Below are positions 19,977-30,044 of a stretch of 62,923 nt of DNA, in pieces (the first letter of the stretch is position 1; the number at the start of each line of letters is the position of its first letter). The notes under the pieces are model-generated. The model was not told the DNA's origin, did no database searches, and saw nothing but the letters and a program-made list of their open reading frames with translations. This DNA is from Halochromatium roseum (GTDB lineage: Bacteria > Pseudomonadota > Gammaproteobacteria > Chromatiales > Chromatiaceae). The position numbers and the translations under genes were made by a program. The stretch covers positions 1 to 62,923 of the forward strand of contig NZ_NHSH01000058.1 of the NCBI RefSeq assembly GCF_016653315.1. Direction: 5' to 3'.

Positions 19977-21960
19977 CGGATGCGACCGAGGGCGACGGTT
20001 GGTACAGGGCCTCGATGGCCGCGGCGAAGCGCCGCTGCAGTGCGGGGCGCTTGAGCTTCATGGTCGGCGTCAGGTCTCCGTCTGCAATCGTCCAGGCATC
20101 CAGGGTCAGATGCAGCGCACGGACGCGGGCGTAGCCAGGGAAGCTGGCTAAGCGCGCCTCAACCCGGGCCTGCACCGCGGCGATGGCACGCGGATCAGTC
20201 AGGCTGGTTGGGTCATTGGCATCCAGGCCAAGCCCGCTGGCGAGCTGCTGCCAGGGCGCGCGCGCGAGCACCAGCACGGCCGCCAGGTAGGGGCGCCCTT
20301 CACCGACCAGCATCGCTTGGTCCAAGAGTGGGTCCATGGTCAGGGCATTCTCCATGTCCGCTGGCGGTACCTTCTGGCCCGTCGAGGTGACCAGGATCTC
20401 CTTGAGCCGACCGCGGATGCCGATAGCGCCGTCACGCAGCTCGGCGACATCGCCGGTATGCAGCCAGCCCTCGGCGTCGATGGCCTGAGTGGTTGCCTGC
20501 GGCTGCTGCCAATAGCCGAGGCCGACGTTGGGTCCGCGGACACAGAGCTCGTCCTTAGGCCCCAGGCGAACCTCAATGCCCGGCAGCGGTTTGCCCACCC
20601 AGCCGGGGATGAACGCATCGGGGGTACTATTGGAGACCACTGGCGCGGCCTCGGTCAGTCCATAGCCCTCGGTCAGGGGGAGATCGAGCCCCACGAACAG
20701 GCGTGCGACGGTCGGCGACAAGGGCGCCCCTCCGCTCACCGCGACCCGCATTCGACCGCCGAAGCGTTCCAGCACCGGCCGCGCGACGCTGTACCGCAAC
20801 AGCCGCCACAGCAGACGATCGATGATGCCTGGCGGCGAACGCTGCCCCTGCGCTGCCTGAAACCGATGCCAGCCCAGTGCTACCGTCCTGTCAAACAGCA
20901 GGCGCTTCAGGCCCTGCTCGCCGAGCTTGGCTTGGATGGCCAGATAGACCTTGTCGAAGACCCGCGGCACTGCCAGCAGCACGCTCGGGCGAATCTGCAG
21001 CAGATCCTCGCGCAACTGTTCGACGGAGCGCGCATAGGCAACGCTCGCGCCGGCCATCATCGGCAGGTAGTAGCCGACGGTGCGCTCGAAGGCATGCGCC
21101 AGCGGCAGGAAGGAGAGAAAGCAATCGCTCGGCCAGGCCGGAACCCGCGACTGGATCGCCTCGGCATTGGACAGGATATTGCGATGCGTCAGCATCACGC
21201 CCTTTGGTGGCCCGGTGGTCCCGGAGGTATAGACCAGGGTCGCAAGGGCATTCGGGTTGGTCTTCGTCTGCGCAAGCGACTGAGCCTCCGGGATGTCCGC
21301 GCTGTCTGGAAGCCAATCCGCGAGGCGGCGTAGGCTTTGGCTTGGGCGCTGACGTGTTGGACGCGTGGTCGTGCTTGTGCCCTTGATCGCACTCGTCGCG
21401 CTTGAATTGTTGGCCGGGCGCAGGGTGATCTGCCGGCAGAGTACCCGCCGCAGGGCAGGCAGCTCGGCGCCCTGCGACTGCAGCGCAGCCCACTGTGCAT
21501 CAGTGTCTAACAGCAGCAAACGCGCACCAGAGTCGGACAGGATATGCGCCAGATTACCGGGGCTGTCGGTGGTATAGAGCGGCACTGTCACCAGCCCGAG
21601 GCTGAGGGCCGCCTGATCGAAACAGACCCAGTCGACGCCATTCGGCAGACTTAATGCGACGCGCTCGCCCGGCTGCAAGCCCTCACCCGCCAGCCCATGC
21701 TGCCAGCGCAACACCAGACTCGCGACATCCTGCCAGCGGTAATCGCGCCAAGCTCCCCGCTCGTACTGCCGATAGGCGATGGCCGAAGGGGTTTGCGCCA
21801 CACGGCAGCGGAATAGACCGGCCAGCGTGCCGGCGATATCCGCGCTGATGGGTGCGGCGGTAGCCGGCGCCTGTTGGCTGGGCATGGTCGCCCCCGAGTT
21901 GCTTCGCGCCCCGGTTGGCATTGGATACGAGGCCCGCTCATGGTCGATCGCTGTGTTCAT
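19954..21960 (-). CDS. Long-chain acyl-CoA synthetase (AMP-forming)
   Basis: FadD15-type long-chain fatty acid activating enzyme. Motifs are the P-loop VYTSGTTGPPKGVMLTH (about residue 243), LPLAHAFERTVGY, SGGAPLSPTVARLF, EGYGLTEAAPVVS, LHTGDVAEL and GRLKEILVTSTGQKVPP. The start at 21960 is chosen for the ggaggatcag ribosome site directly before ATG; an upstream in-frame codon at 21996 lacks one. A Thr/Ser/Arg-rich insert (about residues 195-220) is not typical. Its 3' end overlaps the ACP/ligase/PlsC gene, so the two are probably cotranscribed and may work on the same lipid pool. Confidence 0.92.
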
Positions 21961-22223
21961 CTGATCCTCCCGAGGACCGTGCACAGGCGACGGCATCGGG
22001 TAGCCTAGACCTCTCGGTTTCAGAGCAAGGGCGGAAACCCTCGGAAGTACCCGTTCGCGTTTACCTCGATCCTCACTTCCAGTATAGGACCCTGGCCGAC
22101 GCTTGCGGCGGCAGCCTCAATGGGCACCATCGCAGACTCCAAGCGAGCTGCAACATGGCCTGCGCGGCTGTCAGATCGCGAACGCCGCCGACGCGGGCAG
22201 GCTTCGATGCCAGGATGTGCGGA

Positions 22224-24080
22224 TCAACTGCTTAGAGCCGGTAGCGGCCTGACCTCGTTAGACTCAGAGCTCGGGGCAGATTGCGATAGCGGGCTTCGCG
22301 CCAGGAGTGCGACCAACAAGAGCGCGATGATGCCGATCCAGAGTCCGCCGGCAATCGGCCAGCGTCGCAGTGCGTTCTCTCCGTCGCTGTTAGGCCGCTT
22401 GAAGATCCGTTCGAATCCGCTGATTGCGGCCTGCTTGATGCGGTTCTGTAGGGCGTCGATGGGTTGCCAGAGCTGCTGCCACAGGTTGGCTGCGACACGG
22501 CCGATTGGCCGCGCTAGCACCAGCAGGTCGCCGGCGGGGATCAGCCCGATCACCGGCGACAGCCAGGTCGGATTGCGCCAGGCGCCGAGCGCGATCAGCC
22601 CCGCGAAGCTGATGCCCAGGCTGATGGTCAGCCAATCGCTGAGCCAGCTTGCGGGCTTGCCGAGCGCGAACGGGAACAGGATCACCAGCGCGAGCAGCAG
22701 CGACCAGGCGATGCCAGGCCAGAGCAGGCCGGGCTGCGGAGAGCGCTTGCTACGCAGGCCGACCACCCAGAGAAAGCGCGCCATGAGTAAGGTCGTGCCC
22801 AGCGTGGCGACGGTGACCGCGGCAGCAACCCAGGGCCATTCGGCGCCCGCCAATACCGGCTTCAGGGCATACTTTGCAACCGCGCCACTGGTGAAGGGCG
22901 CCCCGGCCAAGGCCAGCGCAAGGATGATCAATCCGCCCAGCACCAGTGGCTGAATGAAGCCTGGTTGCCCCGGTGCCTGCTTGCGCAGCCCGACGCCAAG
23001 AAACAAGCCGCCTTTAGCGAGTCCGTGCTGGGCGGCGTAGAGGCTGATGGCGGCGACACCGACCGGCGCCAAGCTAGGCTCCATCAGTACCAGCCCCAGA
23101 GAGAGCATCAACAGACCCATCTTGCTGACGCTGGAGTAGGCCAGGATCGCCTTGGGGTCTGCTTGCACCACGCCAATCGGTAGCGCATAAAACAGCGTGA
23201 GCACGCCGCCGGCAGCCAACAGCCCACCCCACTCGGGCAAGGCGATGGCGCCGACTGGTAAGAAGCGCAGCCAGCCGAGGATCGCGACCTTGATCATGGC
23301 GCCACTGAGCACCGCGCTCGCCGGCACCGGGGCGGCTGGGTGCGCCAGGGGCAGCCAGAGATGCAGTGGCACCAGCCCGGCCTTGACGCCAAGCCCGACC
23401 AGCGCGAGCGCGATGGGCAGGCCGGTGAGCTGGGTCAGATCCTCGGGCGAAGGTTCGGTTGTGCCGGTCTGTTGCGCAATCATCACCAGGGCAGCAAACA
23501 GGCTCACCTCACCGAGCAGCGCCATCACCAGGTAGACCTTGCCGGCGCGCAGCGCTAATGGGCTGCCATCCTGGACCACCAGCCCATAAGCGGCGAGGCC
23601 CATCATGGCAAAGCCGGCATAGAAGCTGAACAGATCCTGGCCGACGATGAGCCAGAAGTTACCGGCCATGGTCAGCAGAAACAGGGCGTGAAAGCGCCCG
23701 ACGTGCGGGGTGCCGCGAAAGGCGAAGGCGGCGTAGATCCCGGCGGCCAGCCAGAGGATGGCCGTGAACAGCAAGTAGACTTGCGCGGTGGCATCCAGCC
23801 CGAGGGCGGTGCCAAGGAATAACCAGGGCAGCTCTAGCCGGGTGCCAACGCTCAGGGTCAGGGCGGCGACCAGGGCGGGCAGCGGGCCGAGCATCGGCAA
23901 GATCCAACGCCAGCGTGCAGTGGCCGCGCGGTTGCCCGTGTGGGTGTCTGGATGCGTGGCCAATGGGGAGCTGTTTCGGCTGACGCGCCCGGCTGACTGC
24001 CAGCGGCCACCTTGAAATGCCGTCGGCCATGCCAAGAGCAACGGCCAGCCCCAAGCGAGGAGTAGCAGCCAGGGTGTCAT
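22224..24080 (-). CDS. Mrp/NuoN-like antiporter subunit, fourth copy
   Basis: A 618-residue proton-conducting membrane subunit homologue with about 14 helices. It keeps the TM7 Lys segment GLGVKAGLVPLHLWLP and the TM8 Lys in GAMIKVAILGWLRF. The TM5 segment reads QDLFSFYAGFAMMGL, with Ala158 where proton-pumping NuoL/M/N and MrpD proteins have Glu. A weakly conserved polar insert (about residues 25-55) and an extra C-terminal region with a helix at LWIGIIALLLVALLA are present. It is closely related to the gene at 24207-25991, consistent with tandem duplication, and is the last gene of the operon, 126 bp after that paralogue. Confidence 0.88.
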   Translation of the reverse strand: MTPWLLLLAWGWPLLLAWPTAFQGGRWQSAGRVSRNSSPLATHPDTHTGNRAATARWRWILPMLGPLPALVAALTLSVGTRLELPWLFLGTALGLDATAQVYLLFTAILWLAAGIYAAFAFRGTPHVGRFHALFLLTMAGNFWLIVGQDLFSFYAGFAMMGLAAYGLVVQDGSPLALRAGKVYLVMALLGEVSLFAALVMIAQQTGTTEPSPEDLTQLTGLPIALALVGLGVKAGLVPLHLWLPLAHPAAPVPASAVLSGAMIKVAILGWLRFLPVGAIALPEWGGLLAAGGVLTLFYALPIGVVQADPKAILAYSSVSKMGLLMLSLGLVLMEPSLAPVGVAAISLYAAQHGLAKGGLFLGVGLRKQAPGQPGFIQPLVLGGLIILALALAGAPFTSGAVAKYALKPVLAGAEWPWVAAAVTVATLGTTLLMARFLWVVGLRSKRSPQPGLLWPGIAWSLLLALVILFPFALGKPASWLSDWLTISLGISFAGLIALGAWRNPTWLSPVIGLIPAGDLLVLARPIGRVAANLWQQLWQPIDALQNRIKQAAISGFERIFKRPNSDGENALRRWPIAGGLWIGIIALLLVALLARSPLSQSAPSSESNEVRPLPALSS

Positions 24081-24206
24081 CAGGTCAGCCTCGCGCCTGC
24101 AGGGCCACAGGCCGCTGAGTCTGCGAGCACCGCGAAGGGCTGCGGCAACAGGCCGCCTCGGCGACGGGCCCAGCCCAAGCGCGAGCCACGAGCAAGCGCC
24201 ATGGCC

Positions 24207-25991
24207 TCATCCGGTTGGCCCCGGGCTCGAGCCATCAAGCACCGCTGATCCCGCCAGCATGGCGCTCAGCAGCAGAACGAGGATGCCGATCCAGAGTGCG
24301 CCGGCGACAGGCCAGGCCCTGAGCCCACGTTCGGGATCGGCTGCAGCGGTGCCAAAGAAGCGTTCAAAAAGGGTCACCGCCCATTGCTGAACCTGCTCTT
24401 GCAAGCCGAGCAAGGGCCGATTGAGGACAGCGCCGATGCGCACCACCAATGCCTGAGCCGGTCGCACCAGGACCAGTAGGTCGCCGGCGGGAATTAGACC
24501 GATCAATGGTTTCAGCCAATCCGGATTGGCCCAGGCGGCGAGCGCGACCAAGGCAGCCAGGACCAGGCCAATCGCAACCGGCAAGCTGTTGGTTGGCCAA
24601 CTCGATGGCGCACCGAGCGCAAATGGGAAGATCAGCACCAGCAGGACGATCAGACCCCAGACCAGCGTCGCCCAGCCGCGTGGCTCGGCGGTTCGGTGAT
24701 GGGGGTCCGCTAGGACCAAGATCCACAGCAAGCGTACCATCAGCAGTGTGGTCGCTACTGCCGCAACGGCGAGCGCCGCCGGCAGCCAGGGCCAGGGCGC
24801 GGCGGCGAGCACCGGCTTCATCAGATACTTGGTGACGGCGCCGCTGGTGAATGGAGCGCTGGCGAGCGCTAGGCCCAGTAACCCCAGTCCGATCAGGATG
24901 CCGACCGCGAGCCAGGTCTGGCGCTCGCCATCTTGGCGCAGGCCGACACCGAGGAAGAGTCCGCCCTTGACCAGTGCATGATGGGCGGCAAACAGGGTCA
25001 GGGCGATGATCCCCGCGGGTGCGAGCTCGGGCTCGATCAGCATCAAGCCCAGCAACAGCACTGCCAGCCCCATCTTACTGATGCTGGAGTAGCCGAGCAG
25101 CGCCTTGGGATCGGACTGCAGCAGTCCGATCGGCAGCGCGTAGAACAGCGAGATCAGTCCTAGCACCGCGATCACCGTGCCCGCCTCGGGCAGGGCGGAG
25201 GTGCCGAGCGGCAGAAACCGCAGCCAGCCCAGCAATGCCACCTTGATCATCGCGCCACCGAGCACCGCACTGGCTGGTGTCGGCGCGGCGGCGTAGGCGG
25301 TCGGCAGCCACAGATGCAGCGGAACCAAGCCGGCCTTGACCCCCAGGCCAAGGATGATGAAGGCTACCGCAACGGTGTCGAGTCGCGCGAGATCCGCCGC
25401 CTTTGGAACCTCGGTGCCGGTCTGCTGTGCGATCAGGATGATGGCGACGAATAGGCAAACCTCGCCGATCAGGGTCATCACCAGGTAGACGCGGCCAGCC
25501 TGCAGCGCTTGGGTGCGGGCGTCATGGATGATCAGCCCATAGCAGGCTAGCCCCATCAGCGCGAATCCGGCATAGAAGCTGAACAGATCCTGGCCCAGGA
25601 TGAGCCAGAGATTGCCTGCCATCGCCAGCAGATAAAGGGCATGAAAGCGGCGCGCACGCTCGGGCTCGCGGATGCTCTGAGCGGCATAGAGGCCGGCGGC
25701 CAGCCAGAGGATCGCGGTCACCAAGAGGAAGACGCGGCCGATGTCGTCAAGGCCGAGCTGGGTGCCCAGGAACAGCCAGGGCAGGCTGAGCTCGGTCCCG
25801 ACCGGAACCCATAAGGCCGCGGCCAGCGCCGGCAACGCGCCAAGCACCACCAGGTTCGCGCGCCAGGTGGGCAAGGCCGCGCGCGCGGGCAGTTGCGCCC
25901 AGCTTTGACTATCCGGGCGCATGAGCGCCGGCAGATAGCTGAGTGCCAGCAGCAGCGGCCAGATCCAGGCGAGCAGAAGCCAGTTCATCAT
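24207..25991 (-). CDS. Mrp/NuoN-like antiporter subunit, third copy
   Basis: Membrane subunit of 594 residues, paralogous along its whole length to the protein at 22224-24080 (shared blocks include ELPWLFLGT/SLPWLFLGT, LWLAAGLYAA, GQDLFSFYAGFA and GLGVKAGLVPLHLWLP). The TM7 and TM8 lysines are present. At the TM5 position the Glu of canonical family members is Ala144 (codon 25560-25562). Cytoplasmic loop helix LVRPAQALVVRIGAVLN near the C-terminus recalls the lateral helix of NuoL-like subunits. It starts 9 bp after the stop of the NuoL/M-like gene. Confidence 0.88.
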   Translation of the reverse strand: MMNWLLLAWIWPLLLALSYLPALMRPDSQSWAQLPARAALPTWRANLVVLGALPALAAALWVPVGTELSLPWLFLGTQLGLDDIGRVFLLVTAILWLAAGLYAAQSIREPERARRFHALYLLAMAGNLWLILGQDLFSFYAGFALMGLACYGLIIHDARTQALQAGRVYLVMTLIGEVCLFVAIILIAQQTGTEVPKAADLARLDTVAVAFIILGLGVKAGLVPLHLWLPTAYAAAPTPASAVLGGAMIKVALLGWLRFLPLGTSALPEAGTVIAVLGLISLFYALPIGLLQSDPKALLGYSSISKMGLAVLLLGLMLIEPELAPAGIIALTLFAAHHALVKGGLFLGVGLRQDGERQTWLAVGILIGLGLLGLALASAPFTSGAVTKYLMKPVLAAAPWPWLPAALAVAAVATTLLMVRLLWILVLADPHHRTAEPRGWATLVWGLIVLLVLIFPFALGAPSSWPTNSLPVAIGLVLAALVALAAWANPDWLKPLIGLIPAGDLLVLVRPAQALVVRIGAVLNRPLLGLQEQVQQWAVTLFERFFGTAAADPERGLRAWPVAGALWIGILVLLLSAMLAGSAVLDGSSPGPTG

Positions 25992-26000
25992 CGGGCCGCC

Positions 26001-27512
26001 TCAGGGCGCATATTCGCGTCGAGCGATCAGTGTCGCCCATTCGAGCGGGCTAAAGGGGGCGGCGGCCAGCAGTCCGGCGATCAGGCAGAGTGCCGCGGTG
26101 ATCACCGGCGGCCAGAGCAATGCGCCCATGGTCTCGAAGCGGCCACCGAAGAGGTGCTCCTTCGGCCACTCATCGGGCGGATCGCGGAACCAGGCCTTGT
26201 ACAGAATGGGGAGAAAATAGCCCGCATTGAGCAGCGTGCTCGCGGCCAGGATCACCAACACCCAGTATTGCCCGGCGTCTACGGCGCCGAGTCCGAGATA
26301 CCACTTGCTGACAAAGCCCGCGATGGGCGGGATGCCGATCATGCCGAGCGCGCCGACGGTGAAGGCCATGGTGGTCCAGGGCATCCGCCGGCCGACGCCA
26401 TCCATCTGGCTGACCTTGTGCACGCCAAGGGTCTCGGCATAGTTACCGGCGCAGAAGAACAGCGTGATCTTCATGATGCCTTGGTGGACCAGGTGCACCA
26501 TGCCACCGATGGTGGCGATGGGGCCGAGGATCGAGGCGCCGAGGGCGATGTACGAGACCTGGCTGACGGTCGAGTAGGCGAGCCGTTTCTTGAGGCCATC
26601 CTGGGTCAGCGCCATCACCGAGCCATAGACAATGGTAATCGAGGCCATGACACCGAGGATGGTCAAGAGCCCAAGCTCGGAGGCAAATTCGACCCCGTAG
26701 ACGTCATAGACGACGCGCACGATGCCAAAGGCGCCGGCCTTGACCACCGCGACCGCATGCAGCAATGAACTCACCGGTGCCGGTGCCACCATCGACTGTG
26801 GCAGCCATCCGTGCAATGGAAAGAGTGCCGCCTTGACTCCTAGGCCCACCAGCAGAAACAGGAAGATCGCGATCAATTGCGGATGCAGTGATGCGGGCAT
26901 CGCGCTCAATACGCCGCGTTCGACAAAGTCAACGGGCCCGGTCAGCGAGCGCAGCCAGACGGCGCCGATCAGCAACGCAACCCCGCCGGCCATGGTATAG
27001 GCGAGATAGATCTTGGCGCCACGCGTCGCATCGGGCGTGCCGCGATGCGCCACCAGCGGATAGGTCGCCAAGGTGAGGATCTCGTAGAAGATGACGAAGG
27101 TCAGCAGGTTCCCGGCTAGCGCAATACCGACGGTCGCGGAGACGCAGAGGCTGAAGAAGCCGAAGAACCGGCTGCGGTTCGGTGAATGCTCCAGATAGCC
27201 GATGGCGTAGATGGTCGTCACCAGCCAGAGCACCGTGGAGAGGGTGACGAAGAGCACCGAGAGCGCATCGGCGTGGAGCACCAGATCCAGCCCTGGCGCG
27301 ATGGTGATGCGCGTCTCAAAGACGCCGCCGAGGTAGACACCCCAGATCAGCACCGCCACCAAGATCAGCTTGATGATGGCGCCGGCCATGTTGAGCAGGC
27401 TGCGCAGGATGTGGCTTTCTTCCTTGAGCAAGAAGATCAGCGCGCCGGGAATCAGAGAACTCAAGAGGATGGCGCCGGGCAGCAAGGCGGTCCAACTCAG
27501 TAATTGACTCAT
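26001..27512 (-). CDS. Mrp antiporter subunit, NuoL/NuoM-like
   Basis: Proton-conducting membrane transporter of 503 residues with about 14 helices. TM5 has the conserved Glu144 (FVIFYEILTLATY), TM7 the Lys in GLGVKAALFPLHGWLP, and TM8 Lys in AVAVVKAGAFGIVR, with the discontinuous-helix His region LVHQGIMKITLFF. All residues of a proton half-channel are therefore present. The start at 27512 (MSQLLSW) overlaps the upstream stop by 4 bp; a longer frame to 27770 translates to Arg-rich non-membrane sequence and is rejected. It may provide the N-terminal MrpA-like function, since no full-length MrpA is encoded. Confidence 0.9.
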   Translation of the reverse strand: MSQLLSWTALLPGAILLSSLIPGALIFLLKEESHILRSLLNMAGAIIKLILVAVLIWGVYLGGVFETRITIAPGLDLVLHADALSVLFVTLSTVLWLVTTIYAIGYLEHSPNRSRFFGFFSLCVSATVGIALAGNLLTFVIFYEILTLATYPLVAHRGTPDATRGAKIYLAYTMAGGVALLIGAVWLRSLTGPVDFVERGVLSAMPASLHPQLIAIFLFLLVGLGVKAALFPLHGWLPQSMVAPAPVSSLLHAVAVVKAGAFGIVRVVYDVYGVEFASELGLLTILGVMASITIVYGSVMALTQDGLKKRLAYSTVSQVSYIALGASILGPIATIGGMVHLVHQGIMKITLFFCAGNYAETLGVHKVSQMDGVGRRMPWTTMAFTVGALGMIGIPPIAGFVSKWYLGLGAVDAGQYWVLVILAASTLLNAGYFLPILYKAWFRDPPDEWPKEHLFGGRFETMGALLWPPVITAALCLIAGLLAAAPFSPLEWATLIARREYAP

Positions 27513-28960
27513 GCTGGCGCTCCTTGGAAGCCGAGCAGCGACCAGACGGGACCCGCGGCGAGCCCGAGCAGGGCGACCGAGGCGAAGGCCAGCAGCAGCG
27601 CGGGGATCTCGGCGCGGGCATCGGTCAAGAAACACTGTGGTGTCGGCTCTTGGCCGAAGGCACGGCTCAGGACGCGAAAGATATAAGCGGCCGCAAGCAA
27701 GGTGCCGGTGCTGATGATGATCAGCCACCACCATTGGCCAGCCTCGAAGGCGCCGCGCATCATCACCCATTTGGCGATGAAGCTACCGCTTGGTGGCAAG
27801 CCGATCAGGGCCGATCCGGCGAGCGCGATGCTGAAGGTGGTGGCGGGCATGCTTTGTGCTGTCCCGCCAAGCGCGTCGATGCGGTCATGTCCGGCCTTCT
27901 GCTGCACCAGGCCGGCGGCGAGGAAGAACCCGGCCTTGGCGAAGCCGTGCGTCAGCGCCATCAACACGCAGGCGGCGATGAGATCATCGCGCGCGATTCC
28001 CGCTGGGGTCGCCTGAATCAGCGGGAAAAACAGGAATAGGTAGCCGATCTGGGCAACCGTGGAATAGGCGGCGAGCAACTTGAGGCGCTCAGCGCGCAGC
28101 GCCCGCCAAGAGCCCCAAAGCACAGCGCCGGCACCGAGGACACCCAGCACAAAGGCGGCGGCGGCATTGCTGAGCTCGGCGGGAAAGAGATCCAGCCAAA
28201 GCCGGAGGATCAGATAGAAGGCGGTCTTCACCACCAATGCCGAGAGCACGGCGCTGACCGGGGCCGGGGCGTTGGCATGGGCCGGTGGCAGCCAGAAGTG
28301 CATCGGAAACAGCGCCGCCTTGAGCGCCAGCCCTACGACCATCAGCACCAAGGCGCCTGCGGCCAGCGGTGAGGGCTGGATGCGTTCGCTGAGCAGGCCG
28401 ATATCGAGCGTGCCATAACCGGCGTAGAGCAGCGCGACCCCGAGCAGGTAGGTGATCGAGCCGAGCAGGCCGACCAGGAGATAACGCAGATTTGCTTCCA
28501 CCGCCGCGCGACTGCCGGTGAGCGCGCCGAGGGCCGCCGCGCTGAGGCCGAGCAGCTCCAACATCACGTAGAGATTGAAGAGGTCTGCGGCCAGGAAGAC
28601 ACCGTTCAGCGAGGCCCAGAGGAGGAACCACAACGGCCAGAAATGGTTGCACCGCTCACTGCCGGCGAAATAGCCGATGGCATAGATGCTGGTGCCGAGC
28701 CCGACCAGGCTGCTCATGGCCAGGAAGGCGGCTGAGAGGCCGTCGGCGGCGAGACCGATGCCGAGCGGAAGACCCCAGCCACCAAGGACGACGCCGAGGT
28801 CAGCCTGCAGCCAGGTCTGCGCGGTTACCCAAAGTCCACTGCCGGTGGTGGCGAGGGCAGCAAGCGCGCCCAGAATCGGCATCTTGCGTGGCAGCGCGAC
28901 GACCAGGAGTGCACCCAACAGGGGCAGGGCGATCGGCAGGACGAGACTGTTGCTGATCAT
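27509..28960 (-). CDS. mrpD: Mrp antiporter subunit D (MnhD)
   Basis: NuoN-like subunit of 483 residues, the normal MrpD length. TM5 Glu135 is in LYVMLELLGLSAAAL, TM7 Lys in GLALKAALFPMHFWLPPAH and TM8 Lys in SALVVKTAFYLILR. Position immediately after MrpC, with a 4-bp overlap, is that of mrpD in canonical operons. It is expected to form part of the Na+(Ca2+/K+)/H+ antiport path with MrpA-like partners. Confidence 0.92.
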   Translation of the reverse strand: MISNSLVLPIALPLLGALLVVALPRKMPILGALAALATTGSGLWVTAQTWLQADLGVVLGGWGLPLGIGLAADGLSAAFLAMSSLVGLGTSIYAIGYFAGSERCNHFWPLWFLLWASLNGVFLAADLFNLYVMLELLGLSAAALGALTGSRAAVEANLRYLLVGLLGSITYLLGVALLYAGYGTLDIGLLSERIQPSPLAAGALVLMVVGLALKAALFPMHFWLPPAHANAPAPVSAVLSALVVKTAFYLILRLWLDLFPAELSNAAAAFVLGVLGAGAVLWGSWRALRAERLKLLAAYSTVAQIGYLFLFFPLIQATPAGIARDDLIAACVLMALTHGFAKAGFFLAAGLVQQKAGHDRIDALGGTAQSMPATTFSIALAGSALIGLPPSGSFIAKWVMMRGAFEAGQWWWLIIISTGTLLAAAYIFRVLSRAFGQEPTPQCFLTDARAEIPALLLAFASVALLGLAAGPVWSLLGFQGAPA

Positions 28961-29352
28961 CGGCTTGGCCAGCGCAGGCGGTTGGCGCCGTTGGATGAGG
29001 GTTTAGGCAGGCCGGTTCGCGCTGTCGTGTTGGGCTCAGGCGCGCCGGATGGTGTCGTCTTGCTGGAAGACGCCTTAGCGTCCGCCTCTTCAAGGCGGCT
29101 ATTCAGCGCCAAGGCGAGGGCGGTTGCGCTGACAGCGACGACGATCCCGGTCAGCACCAAGGCATGCGGCACCGGATCAGGCGATGAGCCATCGCTGCGG
29201 TGGGCGACGGCAATGAACAGATGGAAGACGCCGCTGCCCATGATGTTGAACGCGATCAGCTTGCGCAGCAAAGGCTCATGCACTAGCAATGACCAGAGGC
29301 CGAGTGCAAATAACAGCAGGCCCGCGGCCCCGTAGAGAAAGGCTGCCGTCAT
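28957..29352 (-). CDS. mrpC: Mrp antiporter subunit C (MnhC, NuoK-like)
   Basis: Small NuoK-like membrane subunit with three helices (about residues 4-24, 30-50 and 64-86). The motifs NIMGSGVFHLFIAV and PDPVPHALVLTGIVV are diagnostic of MrpC. A polar C-terminal tail of about 40 residues rich in Ser, Thr and Pro extends past the usual end. It overlaps both mrpB-like and mrpD genes by 4 bp. Confidence 0.92.
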   Translation of the reverse strand: MTAAFLYGAAGLLLFALGLWSLLVHEPLLRKLIAFNIMGSGVFHLFIAVAHRSDGSSPDPVPHALVLTGIVVAVSATALALALNSRLEEADAKASSSKTTPSGAPEPNTTARTGLPKPSSNGANRLRWPSR

Positions 29353-30044
29353 GCGCCTAAGTCCTTGGAAGCGGCAGAGGTTGACTGCGCCAAGGGCGGG
29401 CGACCGCCAACATAGGCCGCGGCAAGGGTGCTACCAATGGCGATGGTTGCAGCCGTCTCAATCAGCAGGATTAGCCACTTAGCGCTTGCCTTGGGATAGG
29501 TCAGGAACCCCGCTCCGAAGACGGCCAAGAGCAGTCCCACCAACAGGAACAGGCCAACCCCTGCGACGACAAGCCAGCGCTGGGCCGCCTCGTTCGGCAA
29601 GCCGGCGCGCTCATGGCCGGCGAGGCGCAAGATGACGCCCGCTGAGCCAAGCAAGGCTCCGGCTTGAAAGGCGCCACCGGGGGCATGGCCGCCGACCCAG
29701 AGCAGGTAACCACCGGTGATGATCGCTAGGGGCACGATCCAGTTGGCCAAGACCGTCAATGCCGGACCCGCAGGCTGGAAGCCCGAGGGGGCCGGGCCCA
29801 GTGACCAGATGCCGAGAATCGCGGCCAACAAAACAGCCAGCTCAAGCAGGGTGTCGTAAGCGCGGTAGTTCAGCAGCACGGCGGTAACAGGGTGACTGAC
29901 ACCGCTATTGGGTAACTGCTCAAGGGCCAGGGGCGCCAGCCTAGGGCCTGGATCAGCCGCTAAGGTTGTGTAGAAGATCCAGATCAACAGCAGTGCTAAC
30001 AGCGACACCAGGATGCCGATGAGCAGGGAGAGATCACGGTTCAT
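29349..30044 (-). CDS. mrpB: Fused MbhE-like/MrpB subunit
   Basis: A 231-residue membrane protein that joins two modules. Residues 1-80 (SHPVTAVLLNYRAYDTLLEL) match the MbhE-type domain that forms the C-terminal end of MrpA in canonical systems. The rest is MnhB, with GGHAPGGAFQAGALLGSAG in the place of the family GGHNxPGGGFIGG motif. The upstream DUF4040 gene supplies the preceding MrpA module, so MrpA is split differently here from the usual two-gene layout. Start at 30044 (MNRDLSLL) overlaps the DUF4040 gene by 4 bp; a frame from 30059 adds five residues. Confidence 0.88.
   Translation of the reverse strand: MNRDLSLLIGILVSLLALLLIWIFYTTLAADPGPRLAPLALEQLPNSGVSHPVTAVLLNYRAYDTLLELAVLLAAILGIWSLGPAPSGFQPAGPALTVLANWIVPLAIITGGYLLWVGGHAPGGAFQAGALLGSAGVILRLAGHERAGLPNEAAQRWLVVAGVGLFLLVGLLLAVFGAGFLTYPKASAKWLILLIETAATIAIGSTLAAAYVGGRPPLAQSTSAASKDLGA

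Noticed and set aside
20317-21333. 338-codon plus-strand frame inside the acyl-CoA synthetase gene
   Set aside because: Antisense to a gene with all expected motifs; the translation has no recognisable domain.
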